A stretch of DNA of 64,000 bases. It comes from Ruegeria sp. HKCCA6707. Lineage in GTDB: Bacteria > Pseudomonadota > Alphaproteobacteria > Rhodobacterales > Rhodobacteraceae. Both the position numbers and the translations under genes were made by a program. This document shows, one piece after another, positions 52,763 through 60,794 of the stretch. The notes under the pieces are model-generated. The model worked only from the letters and a program-made list of their open reading frames with translations. It made no database searches and was not told the DNA's origin. Within the stretch, counting starts at the first letter, position 1, and every line of letters begins with the position of its first letter. The stretch spans positions 21,810-85,809 of the forward strand of contig NZ_WQEG01000012.1 in assembly GCF_013033515.1 (NCBI RefSeq), given 5' to 3'.

Positions 52763-53662
52763 TTGGCGGAAACCACGCACCATAGCAAGACGGCACCCGT
52801 CGTGGATCAAACTGCGGAAGTGGGCGAAGTCTATGACCGTAGAACGCTGACCTACGCAAATTCCTTTGATGACGCTTGGACGGCGACGGCCATTCGCGCC
52901 ATCGAATGGTGTACTGGCAAGCTGACCATTTTGCGCATGGTCAACAAGTTCGAAAAAAGCAACGAACACTACCGCGGCCAGAAATTCTGGGGTGGCGCGC
53001 TCAACACCATGGGGATCGATCTGACCACCCCACAGGAGCAGATTGCGCGCATTCCGAAAGAGGGCCCGGTGGTGGTTGTCGCCAACCACCCGCATGGCAT
53101 GGTTGACGGGATGATCCTGGCCGAGTTGATCGGCAGGGTCCGCAGCGACTATCGCATCCTGACACGCTCGGTCCTGACCGGCCTGGATGAGGCTGCGACG
53201 TCGTTCATGATTCCAGTCCCGTTTCCCCACGACCCCGAGGCGCAGGCCAAAATGCTTGAGATGCGCGGCAAAGCGATGGACCATCTGAAAGAGGGCGGTG
53301 TTGTAGCTCTGTTCCCGTCCGGTGTGGTGATGTCGTCCGACGACTGGTTCGGCCCCGCTATCGAACGCGAATGGAATGTGTTCACAGCGAAAATGATCCG
53401 CCGTTCGGGCGCACGTGTCGTGCCTATTTTCTTTCCGGGAAGCAACTCGCGCTGGTATCAGATCGCCAATCGTCTTTCACCGATCCTGCGTCAGGGATTG
53501 CTGCTGCACGAGATCGTTCGGTCCTGCAACAAGCCTCAATCCCCGGTCATCGGCGACCCGATTTCCGATCAGGATATGGAATTGCTCGAGCGTGACCCGC
53601 GCGGCTTTATGGGCTGGCTCAGAAATCACACTTTGTCTTTGGGCAAAGCTGGCAAGGATTGA
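52763..53662 (+). CDS. Lysophospholipid/ornithine-lipid type acyltransferase
   Basis: PlsC-like acyltransferase of 299 residues. The catalytic motif is NHPHGMVDG (His109 and Asp115, an H-x5-D spacing), like the hemolysin/OlsB subgroup rather than the strict H-x4-D of PlsC. LFPSGVVMSSDDWFGPAIEREW is the second block and the third is VVPIFFPGSNSRWYQIAN. The start is TTG 52763. It lies 44 bp after ptsH with its own ribosome site; co-transcription is possible. Membrane-lipid acylation is expected, but the acceptor is not known. Confidence 0.85.
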   Translation: MAETTHHSKTAPVVDQTAEVGEVYDRRTLTYANSFDDAWTATAIRAIEWCTGKLTILRMVNKFEKSNEHYRGQKFWGGALNTMGIDLTTPQEQIARIPKEGPVVVVANHPHGMVDGMILAELIGRVRSDYRILTRSVLTGLDEAATSFMIPVPFPHDPEAQAKMLEMRGKAMDHLKEGGVVALFPSGVVMSSDDWFGPAIEREWNVFTAKMIRRSGARVVPIFFPGSNSRWYQIANRLSPILRQGLLLHEIVRSCNKPQSPVIGDPISDQDMELLERDPRGFMGWLRNHTLSLGKAGKD

Positions 53663-53707
53663 TCCGCTACTTCAGGTCGCGCAAACCTCCTGAAGGTGCT
53701 GTTTTGT

Positions 53708-54583
53708 TCACCGCGTGGGGACAGGTACGTCGCCTCGGTAGTCATAGAAACCCCGTTGCGTCTTGCGTCCCAGCCATCCGGCCTCGACATATTTCGTAAG
53801 CAGCGGACAGGGTCGATATTTGGTGTCGGCCAGCCCGTCATGCAGCACATTCATGATCGCAAGGCAGGTGTCCAGCCCGATGAAATCCGCCAGTTCCAAC
53901 GGCCCCATCGGATGGTTGGCCCCCAGTTTCATCGACTGGTCAATGGACTGAACGCTGCCCACACCTTCATAGAGCGTATAAACCGCCTCGTTGATCATCG
54001 GCATCAGGATGCGGTTAACAATAAACGCAGGGAAATCCTCGGCACTGGCCGCGGTTTTGCCCAGCTTGTCCACGACGGTTTTACAGGCCGAAAACGTTTC
54101 TTCATCCGTTGCAATCCCGCGGATCAATTCCACCAGCTGCATCACCGGCACCGGGTTCATAAAGTGGAAGCCCATGAACTTTTCCGGCCGATCCGTACGG
54201 CTGGCCAGCCGGGTGATCGAGATCGACGAGGTGTTAGACGTCAGAATCGTATGCGGCTGCAGATGTGGTTGCAGATCTTCGAAAATCGCCTGTTTGACCG
54301 TTTCCCTTTCGGTGGCGGCCTCGATCACCAGATCGGTTTGCCCCAGGTCCGGCAGGCTCAGGGTGGTTCTGATTCGCTTCAACGCCCCAGAAACCGCCTC
54401 TTCGGTGATCTTTCCACGCGACGCTTGACGCGACAAGTTTGCCTCGATCGTCGAAATTGCGGCATTCAGCGCATCTTGGCTGATGTCATTCAGCAATACA
54501 TCATAGTCTGCCAGAGCCAACACATGCGCAATTCCGTTGCCCATCTGACCGGCGCCGATCACTCCTACAGATTTGATTTCCAT
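53708..54583 (-). CDS. 3-hydroxybutyryl-CoA dehydrogenase
   Basis: Short-chain 3-hydroxyacyl-CoA dehydrogenase of 291 residues. The Rossmann motif GVIGAGQMGNGIAHVLAL (8-25) and the catalytic His in MGFHFMNPVPVMQLVELI are typical. The C-terminal helical domain starts NRILMPMINEAVYTLYEGVGSVQSID, given as positions 191-216. It acts in butyrate or PHB-related metabolism and feeds acyl-CoA oxidation. etfAB lie about 1 kb away on the same strand. It could equally be PaaH-like; the length and motifs favour a stand-alone Hbd. Confidence 0.93.
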   Translation of the reverse strand: MEIKSVGVIGAGQMGNGIAHVLALADYDVLLNDISQDALNAAISTIEANLSRQASRGKITEEAVSGALKRIRTTLSLPDLGQTDLVIEAATERETVKQAIFEDLQPHLQPHTILTSNTSSISITRLASRTDRPEKFMGFHFMNPVPVMQLVELIRGIATDEETFSACKTVVDKLGKTAASAEDFPAFIVNRILMPMINEAVYTLYEGVGSVQSIDQSMKLGANHPMGPLELADFIGLDTCLAIMNVLHDGLADTKYRPCPLLTKYVEAGWLGRKTQRGFYDYRGDVPVPTR

Positions 54584-54744
54584 GGCTTAAGCCTCTGCTC
54601 GCTGAATATGCCGGACATTATCGGCAGTTCCGTCCGGGCGGCAAGGGGCTGAGGCCACTCTAAGCTGCGTAAATTGCGCGCGTTAGCGGTTTCTAAAGAC
54701 TTGGGGCTGCAAGATGGCGACCGGGTGAAAAATGGGTGAGTGAT

Positions 54745-55545
54745 ATGAGCTACCAAGCTATCAGCGTGGGCGGTCCCACGGATGTTGTGTGCCGGTACGG
54801 CACCTCAGGTCTTGCGTTTCGTGGGCCAAAACAGCCTTTGGAGCAAGGATACATTGCCTGCATCGGGGGCGACGAAACATTTGGCCGATTTGTTGAGGCG
54901 CCGTTTCCGGCAGTACTCGAAGACCGGCTCACACGGCGATGCGTGAATTTCGGCAGTCTGTTTTGCGGTATCGACGCGATGGTCCATGATAGCGGTCTGA
55001 TCGATCTGGCCAATGGTGCTGGTCTTTGCGTTGTTCAGCTGCCCTCGGCGGTCAGCCAGTCAAACAGGTTCTACCGCGTACATGTCCGTCGAAACGACCG
55101 GTTTCTCGCGCCAACGGCTGAGCTGGTTGCGCTATTTCCCGAAGTGGATTTCACAGAGGTGCATTTCGTTCAGCATCTGCTACAGCGATTGCGGTCGGTT
55201 TCTGAAGCCCGTTTCGAGAAAATTACGCAAGAACTGCAGCAGCAATGGCTGCAGAGTATGAACCAAATTCTTGACCAGATAGAGACTCCGACCATTCTGC
55301 TGTGGTTACAGATCAACCGCGGTGCATTTGACTGCGCACCGATCGAAACGTCCATGGTGCAGGCGCTACAGCATCGTACTCAAGATATCGTTACTGTTCC
55401 CGTACAGGTGTCAGGCGAATCCGATGAGTTGGAAGACATGCTGTTTGGTACGTTGCAACAACCGATAGCGGAACACATGCTGGGCCCGGCAGCTCATCGG
55501 CATATTGCCGAGGCATTGACTTGGTCAATCAACAGTCAGGGATGA
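54745..55545 (+). CDS. DUF6473-like protein
   Basis: 266 residues, soluble. It opens with SYQAISVGG-PTDVVCRYGTSGLAFRGPKQPL, the CRYG-RGPK pattern that I associate with the Roseobacter DUF6473 group. GYIACIGGDETFGRFVEAPFP is a further conserved block. Such proteins may be related to capsule or sulfotransferase-like functions; no catalytic motif is certain. ATG 54745 was chosen to fit the family start (MSYQ); GTG 54736 is an alternative. It is divergent from hbd and shares a hairpin terminator with etfA. Confidence 0.7.
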   Translation: MSYQAISVGGPTDVVCRYGTSGLAFRGPKQPLEQGYIACIGGDETFGRFVEAPFPAVLEDRLTRRCVNFGSLFCGIDAMVHDSGLIDLANGAGLCVVQLPSAVSQSNRFYRVHVRRNDRFLAPTAELVALFPEVDFTEVHFVQHLLQRLRSVSEARFEKITQELQQQWLQSMNQILDQIETPTILLWLQINRGAFDCAPIETSMVQALQHRTQDIVTVPVQVSGESDELEDMLFGTLQQPIAEHMLGPAAHRHIAEALTWSINSQG

Positions 55546-55547
55546 AA

Positions 55548-55572
55548 AAAGGCCCGCCAAAGACGGGCCTTT
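55548..55572. terminator. Bidirectional terminator between DUF6473 gene and etfA
   Basis: AAAGGCCCG (55548-55556) pairs with CGGGCCTTT (55564-55572) around a seven-base loop. A-rich sequence precedes it and it serves both convergent genes; on the minus strand it is followed by a T-run. Confidence 0.9.
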
Positions 55573-55594
55573 CCCAAAAATCATGGGCTTAGGC

Positions 55595-56524
55595 TTAACC
55601 CAGTTTTTCGGTGAGTTCCGGTACGGCTGCAAACAGGTCTGCAACCAATCCGAAATCGGCAACCTGGAAGATCGGTGCCTCTTCGTCCTTGTTGATCGCG
55701 ACGATGACCTTGCTGTCTTTCATACCGGCCAAGTGCTGGATCGCACCCGAGATACCGACGGCGACATAGAGGTCCGGGGCAACAACCTTACCGGTCTGAC
55801 CCACCTGCCAGTCGTTCGGGGCATACCCCGAGTCGACCGCCGCGCGGGACGCACCGACGGCAGCGCCCAGCTTGTCAGCCAGTTTTTCGATCAGCGCGAA
55901 ATCCTCTTCCGAGCCGACACCACGTCCACCGGACACAACAACACCGGCCGAGGTCAGCTCGGGGCGGTCGCTTTCGGCCACTTTGTCTTCAACCCATTCA
56001 GACAGGCCTTCGGAGCCGGGAACCGAAACGGTCTCAACCGGGGCAGAGCCGCCTTCGCCAGCCGCGTCAAAGCTTGCAGTCCGCAAGGTGACAACTTTCT
56101 TGGCGTCGTTCGACTTCACCGTCTGGATCGCGTTGCCCGCATAGATCGGACGCTCAAAGGTCGACCCGTCCACCACGCCGGATGCATCCGAGATCACCAT
56201 CACGTCCAGCAGGGCTGCCACGCGCGGCATCACGTTCTTGGCGTCTGTGGTCGCAGGGGCCACGATATGCTCATACCCATCGGCCAGCGATACGATCAGC
56301 GCAGCGGTCGATTCCGCCAGGCGATGACCCAGCGATGCATCTTCGGCCACCAACACCTTGGCCACACCGTCGATCTTGGCGGCGGCCTCACCGGCAGCGG
56401 CGGCCGAGCCACCTGCGGCCAGAACGGTCACATCACCCAGAGCTTTTGCAGCGTTGACAGCCTTGGCTGTGGCGTCCAGCGCCAGTTCACCATTGTTGAC
56501 TTCGGCAAGCAGAAGTACAGCCAT
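55595..56524 (-). CDS. etfA: Electron transfer flavoprotein subunit alpha
   Basis: FAD-containing large subunit of ETF, 309 residues. It carries electrons from acyl-CoA dehydrogenases (for example Mcd) to ETF:quinone oxidoreductase. The C-terminal FAD domain has [42 protein letters not shown] (positions 224-264), which includes the flavin-binding VGQTGK and ISGAIQH. Its start overlaps the etfB stop by one base. It is the downstream gene of a two-gene operon. Confidence 0.97.
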   Translation of the reverse strand: MAVLLLAEVNNGELALDATAKAVNAAKALGDVTVLAAGGSAAAAGEAAAKIDGVAKVLVAEDASLGHRLAESTAALIVSLADGYEHIVAPATTDAKNVMPRVAALLDVMVISDASGVVDGSTFERPIYAGNAIQTVKSNDAKKVVTLRTASFDAAGEGGSAPVETVSVPGSEGLSEWVEDKVAESDRPELTSAGVVVSGGRGVGSEEDFALIEKLADKLGAAVGASRAAVDSGYAPNDWQVGQTGKVVAPDLYVAVGISGAIQHLAGMKDSKVIVAINKDEEAPIFQVADFGLVADLFAAVPELTEKLG

Positions 56525-57282
56525 TACACAGCCCCCGCTTCTTTGAGTTTCTCGACCAGCTCGTCGACAGAGCCCACGATGATACCAGCGGCGCGCGCTG
56601 GCGGCTCTTCGGTTTTGACCACTTCCAGACGCGGGGTGACGTCGACGCCGTAATCGGCGGCGGTTTTCTCATCCAACGGCTTTTTCTTGGCCTTCATGAT
56701 GTTGGGCAGCGACGCATAGCGCGGCTCGTTCAGGCGCAGATCAACGGTCACGATGGTCGGCATCTTGACGCTGATGGTCTGCAAACCGCCATCAACCTCG
56801 CGGGTGATCTTGGCGCTATCGCCTTCGATATCCACCTCAGATGCAAAAGTCGCCTGGCTCCAACCCAGCAGGGCCGACAGCATCTGGCCGGTGGCGTTCA
56901 TGTCATTGTCGATCGCCTGTTTGCCCGCCAGAACAATGCCCGGCTGCTCTTCCTCGACCACTTTGGCCAGGATCTTTGCGACGGCCAGAGGTTCGATATC
57001 GGTGTGTACGTCATCAGCGGCCACGACCAGAATCGCGCGGTCAGCACCCATGGCCAATGCGGTACGCAGGGTTTCCTGCGCCTGCTTTACACCGATCGAA
57101 ACAGCAACAACTTCGTCGGCCTTGCCTGCTTCTTTCAGGCGGATCGCCTCTTCGACGGCAATTTCGTCGAACGGGTTCATCGACATTTTGACATTGGCGA
57201 GATCAACACCGCTTCCGTCCGCTTTGACGCGAACCTTCACGTTGTAGTCGATCACGCGCTTGACAGGCACAAGTACCTTCAT
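56524..57282 (-). CDS. etfB: Electron transfer flavoprotein subunit beta
   Basis: AMP-binding subunit of ETF, 252 residues. [17 protein letters not shown] is the standard start, the [16 protein letters not shown] block follows, and the recognition-loop region [23 protein letters not shown] is the family hallmark. It is the first gene of etfBA with its promoter in the 196-bp gap to the next gene. Alphaproteobacterial ETF serves beta-oxidation and the ethylmalonyl-CoA pathway. Confidence 0.97.
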   Translation of the reverse strand: MKVLVPVKRVIDYNVKVRVKADGSGVDLANVKMSMNPFDEIAVEEAIRLKEAGKADEVVAVSIGVKQAQETLRTALAMGADRAILVVAADDVHTDIEPLAVAKILAKVVEEEQPGIVLAGKQAIDNDMNATGQMLSALLGWSQATFASEVDIEGDSAKITREVDGGLQTISVKMPTIVTVDLRLNEPRYASLPNIMKAKKKPLDEKTAADYGVDVTPRLEVVKTEEPPARAAGIIVGSVDELVEKLKEAGAV

Positions 57283-57431
57283 TTTTGCGTTTACTCCTTA
57301 CAAAAACGGCAAGCCGCGTCGCGACTCCACCAATGCTCTCGCTGGACTGAATAGCGCTTCACGCAGTGCGAAGACAGGGCAAAATCGTCACGTTTTCATC
57401 ACGAGACGTCGCGTTCCATGTGTTCTTTCAG

Positions 57432-57464
57432 AAAAAACCGACGAACAGCGGGCAGGGCGCCCGC
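57432..57464 (-). terminator. Weak hairpin terminator after the 254-residue unknown gene
   Basis: GCGGGC (57448-57453) pairs with GCCCGC (57459-57464). On the minus strand a run of six T lies at 57437-57432, ten bases after the stem. The gap makes it a weak candidate. Confidence 0.4.
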
Positions 57465-57478
57465 CTGATGGTTGGGGT

Positions 57479-58243
57479 TCAACAGATGGTCAGAGCATCC
57501 AGAACCCAGGTTGCATGACGGTTGAGATCGCTATCTAACGATGCGCGCGCCATCGCCTGTTCGGCGCGTTCCATCATCTCGGGGCTGCGATACCACTCTG
57601 CGACCTGCCTGGCGCGGTCGGCCTGACCGGGCAGGCTCCATTCATTCTCGGGCCAGAAGGCGGTCGACCAAATGCTTGGAAACCCGCCCGAGATATTCCA
57701 GTCTTGGGCCAGACGGCCGAACAGATCGGCATCGTCCCATTGCCAAAGGTGTCGCAGCATCGGGTCGGGGTCGTGGCCAGCGCTGGCGAACATACACAGG
57801 ATGTCATCCAGATAGCAGTCTTGCGCATTGCGCCCACCCGGCTTGTGACTGTCCAGAAACAGCAGAGTGAACCGAGTGATTACATCGACTTCCGGCGGTG
57901 TCCAGCGGTCGGGCAAACCGGTGGCAAAGCGCATCAAGCTAACTTCAATGCCAACGTTTGCAACCTCGTGTCCTTGCGCTAAAAGCTCGATCACGCGTGG
58001 CAACAGATAGCGCGACAGGGCAAGTGAAACTTGCGGATCAGAGGCCGCGAAGAACCAGTCATTGACGTAGTGCAGCGGAAGCGCGCGAATATCTGGCGTA
58101 AAGAAATCGGCCTCGATCTCGGGATACATGCAACACTGTTCGCAGACTTCCAAAGCTGTGGGTTTGGGCCGCTTGAAAACGGTATAGGCGTCTTCGATGC
58201 ATGCCGCCATCGCGGGTGTCAGCGGTTTGCGCCCGGAACCCAT
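57479..58243 (-). CDS. Conserved-looking protein of unknown function
   Basis: 254 residues, soluble, all-helical appearance. Its notable segment is TALEVCEQCCMYPEIEADFF (about residues 34-53), a CxxCC motif that could bind metal. It has no signal peptide. Many acidic and aromatic residues (LRHLWQWDDADLFGRLAQDW) occur in the second half. It overlaps the PduO-type adenosyltransferase gene by 25 bases (58219-58243), and both read in the same direction, so it is probably co-expressed with cobalamin adenosylation. I do not recognise a family. Confidence 0.7.
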   Translation of the reverse strand: MGSGRKPLTPAMAACIEDAYTVFKRPKPTALEVCEQCCMYPEIEADFFTPDIRALPLHYVNDWFFAASDPQVSLALSRYLLPRVIELLAQGHEVANVGIEVSLMRFATGLPDRWTPPEVDVITRFTLLFLDSHKPGGRNAQDCYLDDILCMFASAGHDPDPMLRHLWQWDDADLFGRLAQDWNISGGFPSIWSTAFWPENEWSLPGQADRARQVAEWYRSPEMMERAEQAMARASLDSDLNRHATWVLDALTIC

Positions 58244-58791
58244 AGAACGTCGTCTTTGCCATCGTTGTTCGCGCAGCGTGCCGCCACGAAAAACCAGTCG
58301 CTCAGCCGGTTCAGGTATTTCACCGCTACTTCGTTGACCGGCTCCATATTAGTCAGTTCAACCGCCAGACGTTCGGCGCGGCGAGACACAGTGCGGCAGA
58401 CATGCAAATGGGCTGCCAGACGCGATCCTCCGGGCAGGATAAAGCTGCGCAAGGGCTCAAGATCCGCGTTCATCGCGTCAATCTCGGCCTCAAGCCGGTC
58501 AATCTGAGCAGGCGCGATGCGAAGCGGCGGGTAATCGGCCTCGGCGTCCTTTTCCATATCCGGACGACAGAAATCAGCGCCCAGATCAAAGAGATCATTC
58601 TGAATGCGGGCCAGCGCCGCATCGGTTTCGCCCTCGGCCTCTGTCCGGGCCACGCCAACGAATGAGTTCAACTCATCCACGGTACCATAGGCGGCCACTC
58701 GGCCCGAATATTTGGCAACCCGTTCGCCATTGCCCAAAGCGGTTTTGCCGTCGTCGCCGGTGCGCGTGTAGATTTTGTTGAGAACAACCAC
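58219..58791 (-). CDS. PduO-type cob(I)alamin adenosyltransferase
   Basis: 190-residue ATP:corrinoid adenosyltransferase. It transfers adenosyl from ATP to cob(I)alamin, making coenzyme B12. It opens NKIYTRTGDDGKTALGNGERVAKYS, the ATP-binding P-loop-like start of the family. YGTVDELNSFVGVAR and the basic helix ARCRTVSRRAERLAVEL-like segment (HLHVCRTVSRRAERLAVEL) complete the active site. It works downstream of cobC/cobD and supports adenosylcobalamin enzymes such as methylmalonyl- and ethylmalonyl-CoA mutase, linking it to mcd. Confidence 0.94.
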   Translation of the reverse strand: MVVLNKIYTRTGDDGKTALGNGERVAKYSGRVAAYGTVDELNSFVGVARTEAEGETDAALARIQNDLFDLGADFCRPDMEKDAEADYPPLRIAPAQIDRLEAEIDAMNADLEPLRSFILPGGSRLAAHLHVCRTVSRRAERLAVELTNMEPVNEVAVKYLNRLSDWFFVAARCANNDGKDDVLWVPGANR

Positions 58792-58794
58792 CGC

Positions 58795-58995
58795 TTACCC
58801 TCCTGTTCCGCGCAGGTAGACGTAGAGCACGATCAGCATCACGGCAATGAACTGAAACAGGATGCGAAGCTGCATCATCTTGTTGCTTTTGACCGCAGCG
58901 TTTTTGCCTGCCTTGCCGAAATTGGCGATACCGATCACCAACACAACAACCACGGCAGCCATCGCCAGCAAGAGTACGACCATCAAGAGGTCCAT
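58795..58995 (-). CDS. Twin-transmembrane-helix small protein
   Basis: 66 residues with two hydrophobic helices (about 3-24 and 43-61) joined by a basic loop (NFGKAGKNAAVKSNKMMQLR). Matches in layout the small HIG1-like or twin transmembrane protein group common in alphaproteobacteria, some of which associate with respiratory complexes. ATG 58995 is taken as start; GTG 59010 is an alternative. It lies three bases upstream of the adenosyltransferase and is likely co-transcribed. Confidence 0.8.
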   Translation of the reverse strand: MDLLMVVLLLAMAAVVVVLVIGIANFGKAGKNAAVKSNKMMQLRILFQFIAVMLIVLYVYLRGTGG

Positions 58996-59072
58996 ATCAG
59001 TCCCGTCCACATTCTGTTTCTTTGCTCATCATCTAGCCTTGCTCGGTCAAAAAGCGAACGGGTAATTTCGCC

Positions 59073-59900
59073 TCAGATGTCGGACAGGATGCGATCAATG
59101 GCCCGCGTCGGCAGCATTCGGCGCAAATACCCGGCGATATAGGTAGGGGTGGTCACATAGTAGCGCGGTCGGGGGCGTTTGGATTCCACCGCGTGTGCCA
59201 GCTTTTTGGTCACCGCCGAGGCAGGCAGTTCGAACCGGTCCGGTCCTGAGGATTCGTACAGCCGGTTCAGCAGTTTGCGCTCATACCGGTCGCGGATGGC
59301 CGAGCTTTTCCAATCGACAAACCGTTCAAACATCGGGATCGAGTTTTCGCGGATTTTTGAGGTGATGGGGCCGGGTTCGATCAGAATGACCTTTATGTCG
59401 GTATCACCCAGCTCCAACCGCAGCGTGTCTGACAACCCTTCAATGGCGTATTTCGTGGCCACATAAGCCCCGCGCCAGGGAAAGGCCACCAGACCCAGCA
59501 CGGATGAGTTCTGCACGATTCGCCCGTGCCCCTGCGCGCGCATGACCGGGATGACCTGCCGGGTCAGCTCGTGCCATCCAAACACATTGGCTTCGAATAT
59601 CTGGCGAAGGCCGTCTGTGGGTACATCTTCAAGAGCGCCGGGCAAACCGTGCGCGCCGTTGTTGAACAAAGCGTCCAAGGTGCCGCCTGTGGCCTCAAGC
59701 ACTTGGGCCAGTCCTTCGGTCATGCTGGTTGTGTCGGTATAGTCAATACGCGGGCTGTCGAAGCCCTGCGCGCGCATGCGGTCGCAATCCCGTTGCTGTC
59801 TGCATGACGCGAAGACGCGCCAACCTCGCTCGCGCATTCCAAGAGCCGCGTCCAAGCCGATCCCCGAGGAGCAGCCGGTAATAAGTATGGATTTTTGCAT
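59073..59900 (-). CDS. SDR family oxidoreductase
   Basis: Short-chain dehydrogenase/reductase of 275 residues. Cofactor motif TGCSSGIGLDAALG (8-21), NNGAHG (the NNAG-like motif), catalytic Ser in VQNSSVLGLVAFPW and YVATKYAIEG with Tyr and Lys complete the SDR triad. It is NAD(P)-dependent, and the substrate is not predictable. The C-terminal residues RRMLPTRAIDRIL are typical of the classical SDR-like group. It is transcribed with no close partner: 68 bp separate it from the SH3 protein gene and 77 bp from the small protein. Confidence 0.9.
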   Translation of the reverse strand: MQKSILITGCSSGIGLDAALGMRERGWRVFASCRQQRDCDRMRAQGFDSPRIDYTDTTSMTEGLAQVLEATGGTLDALFNNGAHGLPGALEDVPTDGLRQIFEANVFGWHELTRQVIPVMRAQGHGRIVQNSSVLGLVAFPWRGAYVATKYAIEGLSDTLRLELGDTDIKVILIEPGPITSKIRENSIPMFERFVDWKSSAIRDRYERKLLNRLYESSGPDRFELPASAVTKKLAHAVESKRPRPRYYVTTPTYIAGYLRRMLPTRAIDRILSDI

Positions 59901-59968
59901 TGCCTGTCCGAACCTTGATCCGCCCCAAAGCTATTGCCGGGGTAGGGTGGGGGCAATGACCGACGGTG

Positions 59969-60595
59969 TTAATTCGAGGTTTTACCCAAAAGCGAAGAAG
60001 AAACCCATCCGATCTGTTGCTGCGGCAACACGCGGACGCGCAACCATCCCGTACCCGAGTCGCCCAAAACTTCGGCCTTCTGTCCGATCGACAATTTGGT
60101 GATCACCGGATAGATCGTTCCGGGACCGTCCCGCATGTTAACGCGCGTGCCCGTGACTTCGCGCCAGTCTTTGACCGGTTCTGTCGTCACCGGTGTGTCT
60201 TCCACGATTGTATCAGACGGCTGCGCGCGCTCGCGCAGTCCAGCGGCGCCCTCTTCCAGAGATGCGAGCGTGAGGTTCGCGTTTGGAGTGGCGAAACCGG
60301 AAAGCTGCGGCAACGACGCGCTGTCTGCAGTCGCTTGATCAGTTTCATCCGCTTCGAAAATGACCACAGGTTCCGCTGTCTGGCGCAGCGGGGCCGTGCG
60401 GGCAGCAACATTGGTCACCAATTGTTCGGCCTGCGGTTGGCGTATGGGTTTTGGCGCAGGTTTCGGGGCCGGCGTTTCGGCCACGCGTTCGGGGGCCACC
60501 AAAGCTTTGCTGCGCGGCTCGAAATTCGGGCCATCGCTCATGACATAGAAACACCAAGCCAAAGCGGCAAAGGTCAACAGAATAAGGCGCGGCAT
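59969..60595 (-). CDS. SH3-domain envelope protein
   Basis: 208 residues. A hydrophobic N-terminal segment (PRLILLTFAALAWCFYVM) serves as signal anchor. A Pro/Ala/Lys-rich linker (AETPAPKPAPKPIRQPQ) follows, and the C-terminal bacterial SH3 domain (about 145-205) contains TGTRVNMRDGPGTIYPVITKL and GWVSSSLLG. It is a probable periplasmic peptidoglycan-binding or scaffolding protein. The start at 60595 was chosen because the preceding 93 codons show no signal or domain. It is divergent from parC. Confidence 0.85.
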   Translation of the reverse strand: MPRLILLTFAALAWCFYVMSDGPNFEPRSKALVAPERVAETPAPKPAPKPIRQPQAEQLVTNVAARTAPLRQTAEPVVIFEADETDQATADSASLPQLSGFATPNANLTLASLEEGAAGLRERAQPSDTIVEDTPVTTEPVKDWREVTGTRVNMRDGPGTIYPVITKLSIGQKAEVLGDSGTGWLRVRVLPQQQIGWVSSSLLGKTSN

Positions 60596-60794
60596 GGCGC
60601 TTCCCCCAGGTAATCGACAGCAGATTAAGCAGGCAGCATCTAATGCGAAGATGATATCATAGAAGCGGGTTTCTGTCGAAAAATGGGGGAAATCCGAGGG
60701 TTGGCTACCCCTGTTGCAAAAAGCCTGACTTGTCCCCAGCAAAAAATGCCGCGATTGCTTTACCCGCGCGCGCTTGCGTTGTACCACATCATGT

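Noticed and set aside
53696..54652. 318-codon plus-strand frame opposite 3-hydroxybutyryl-CoA dehydrogenase
   Set aside because: Antisense shadow; the minus-strand product matches a known enzyme along its whole length.
55583..56653. 356-codon plus-strand frame opposite etfA
   Set aside because: Antisense shadow of the electron transfer flavoprotein gene.
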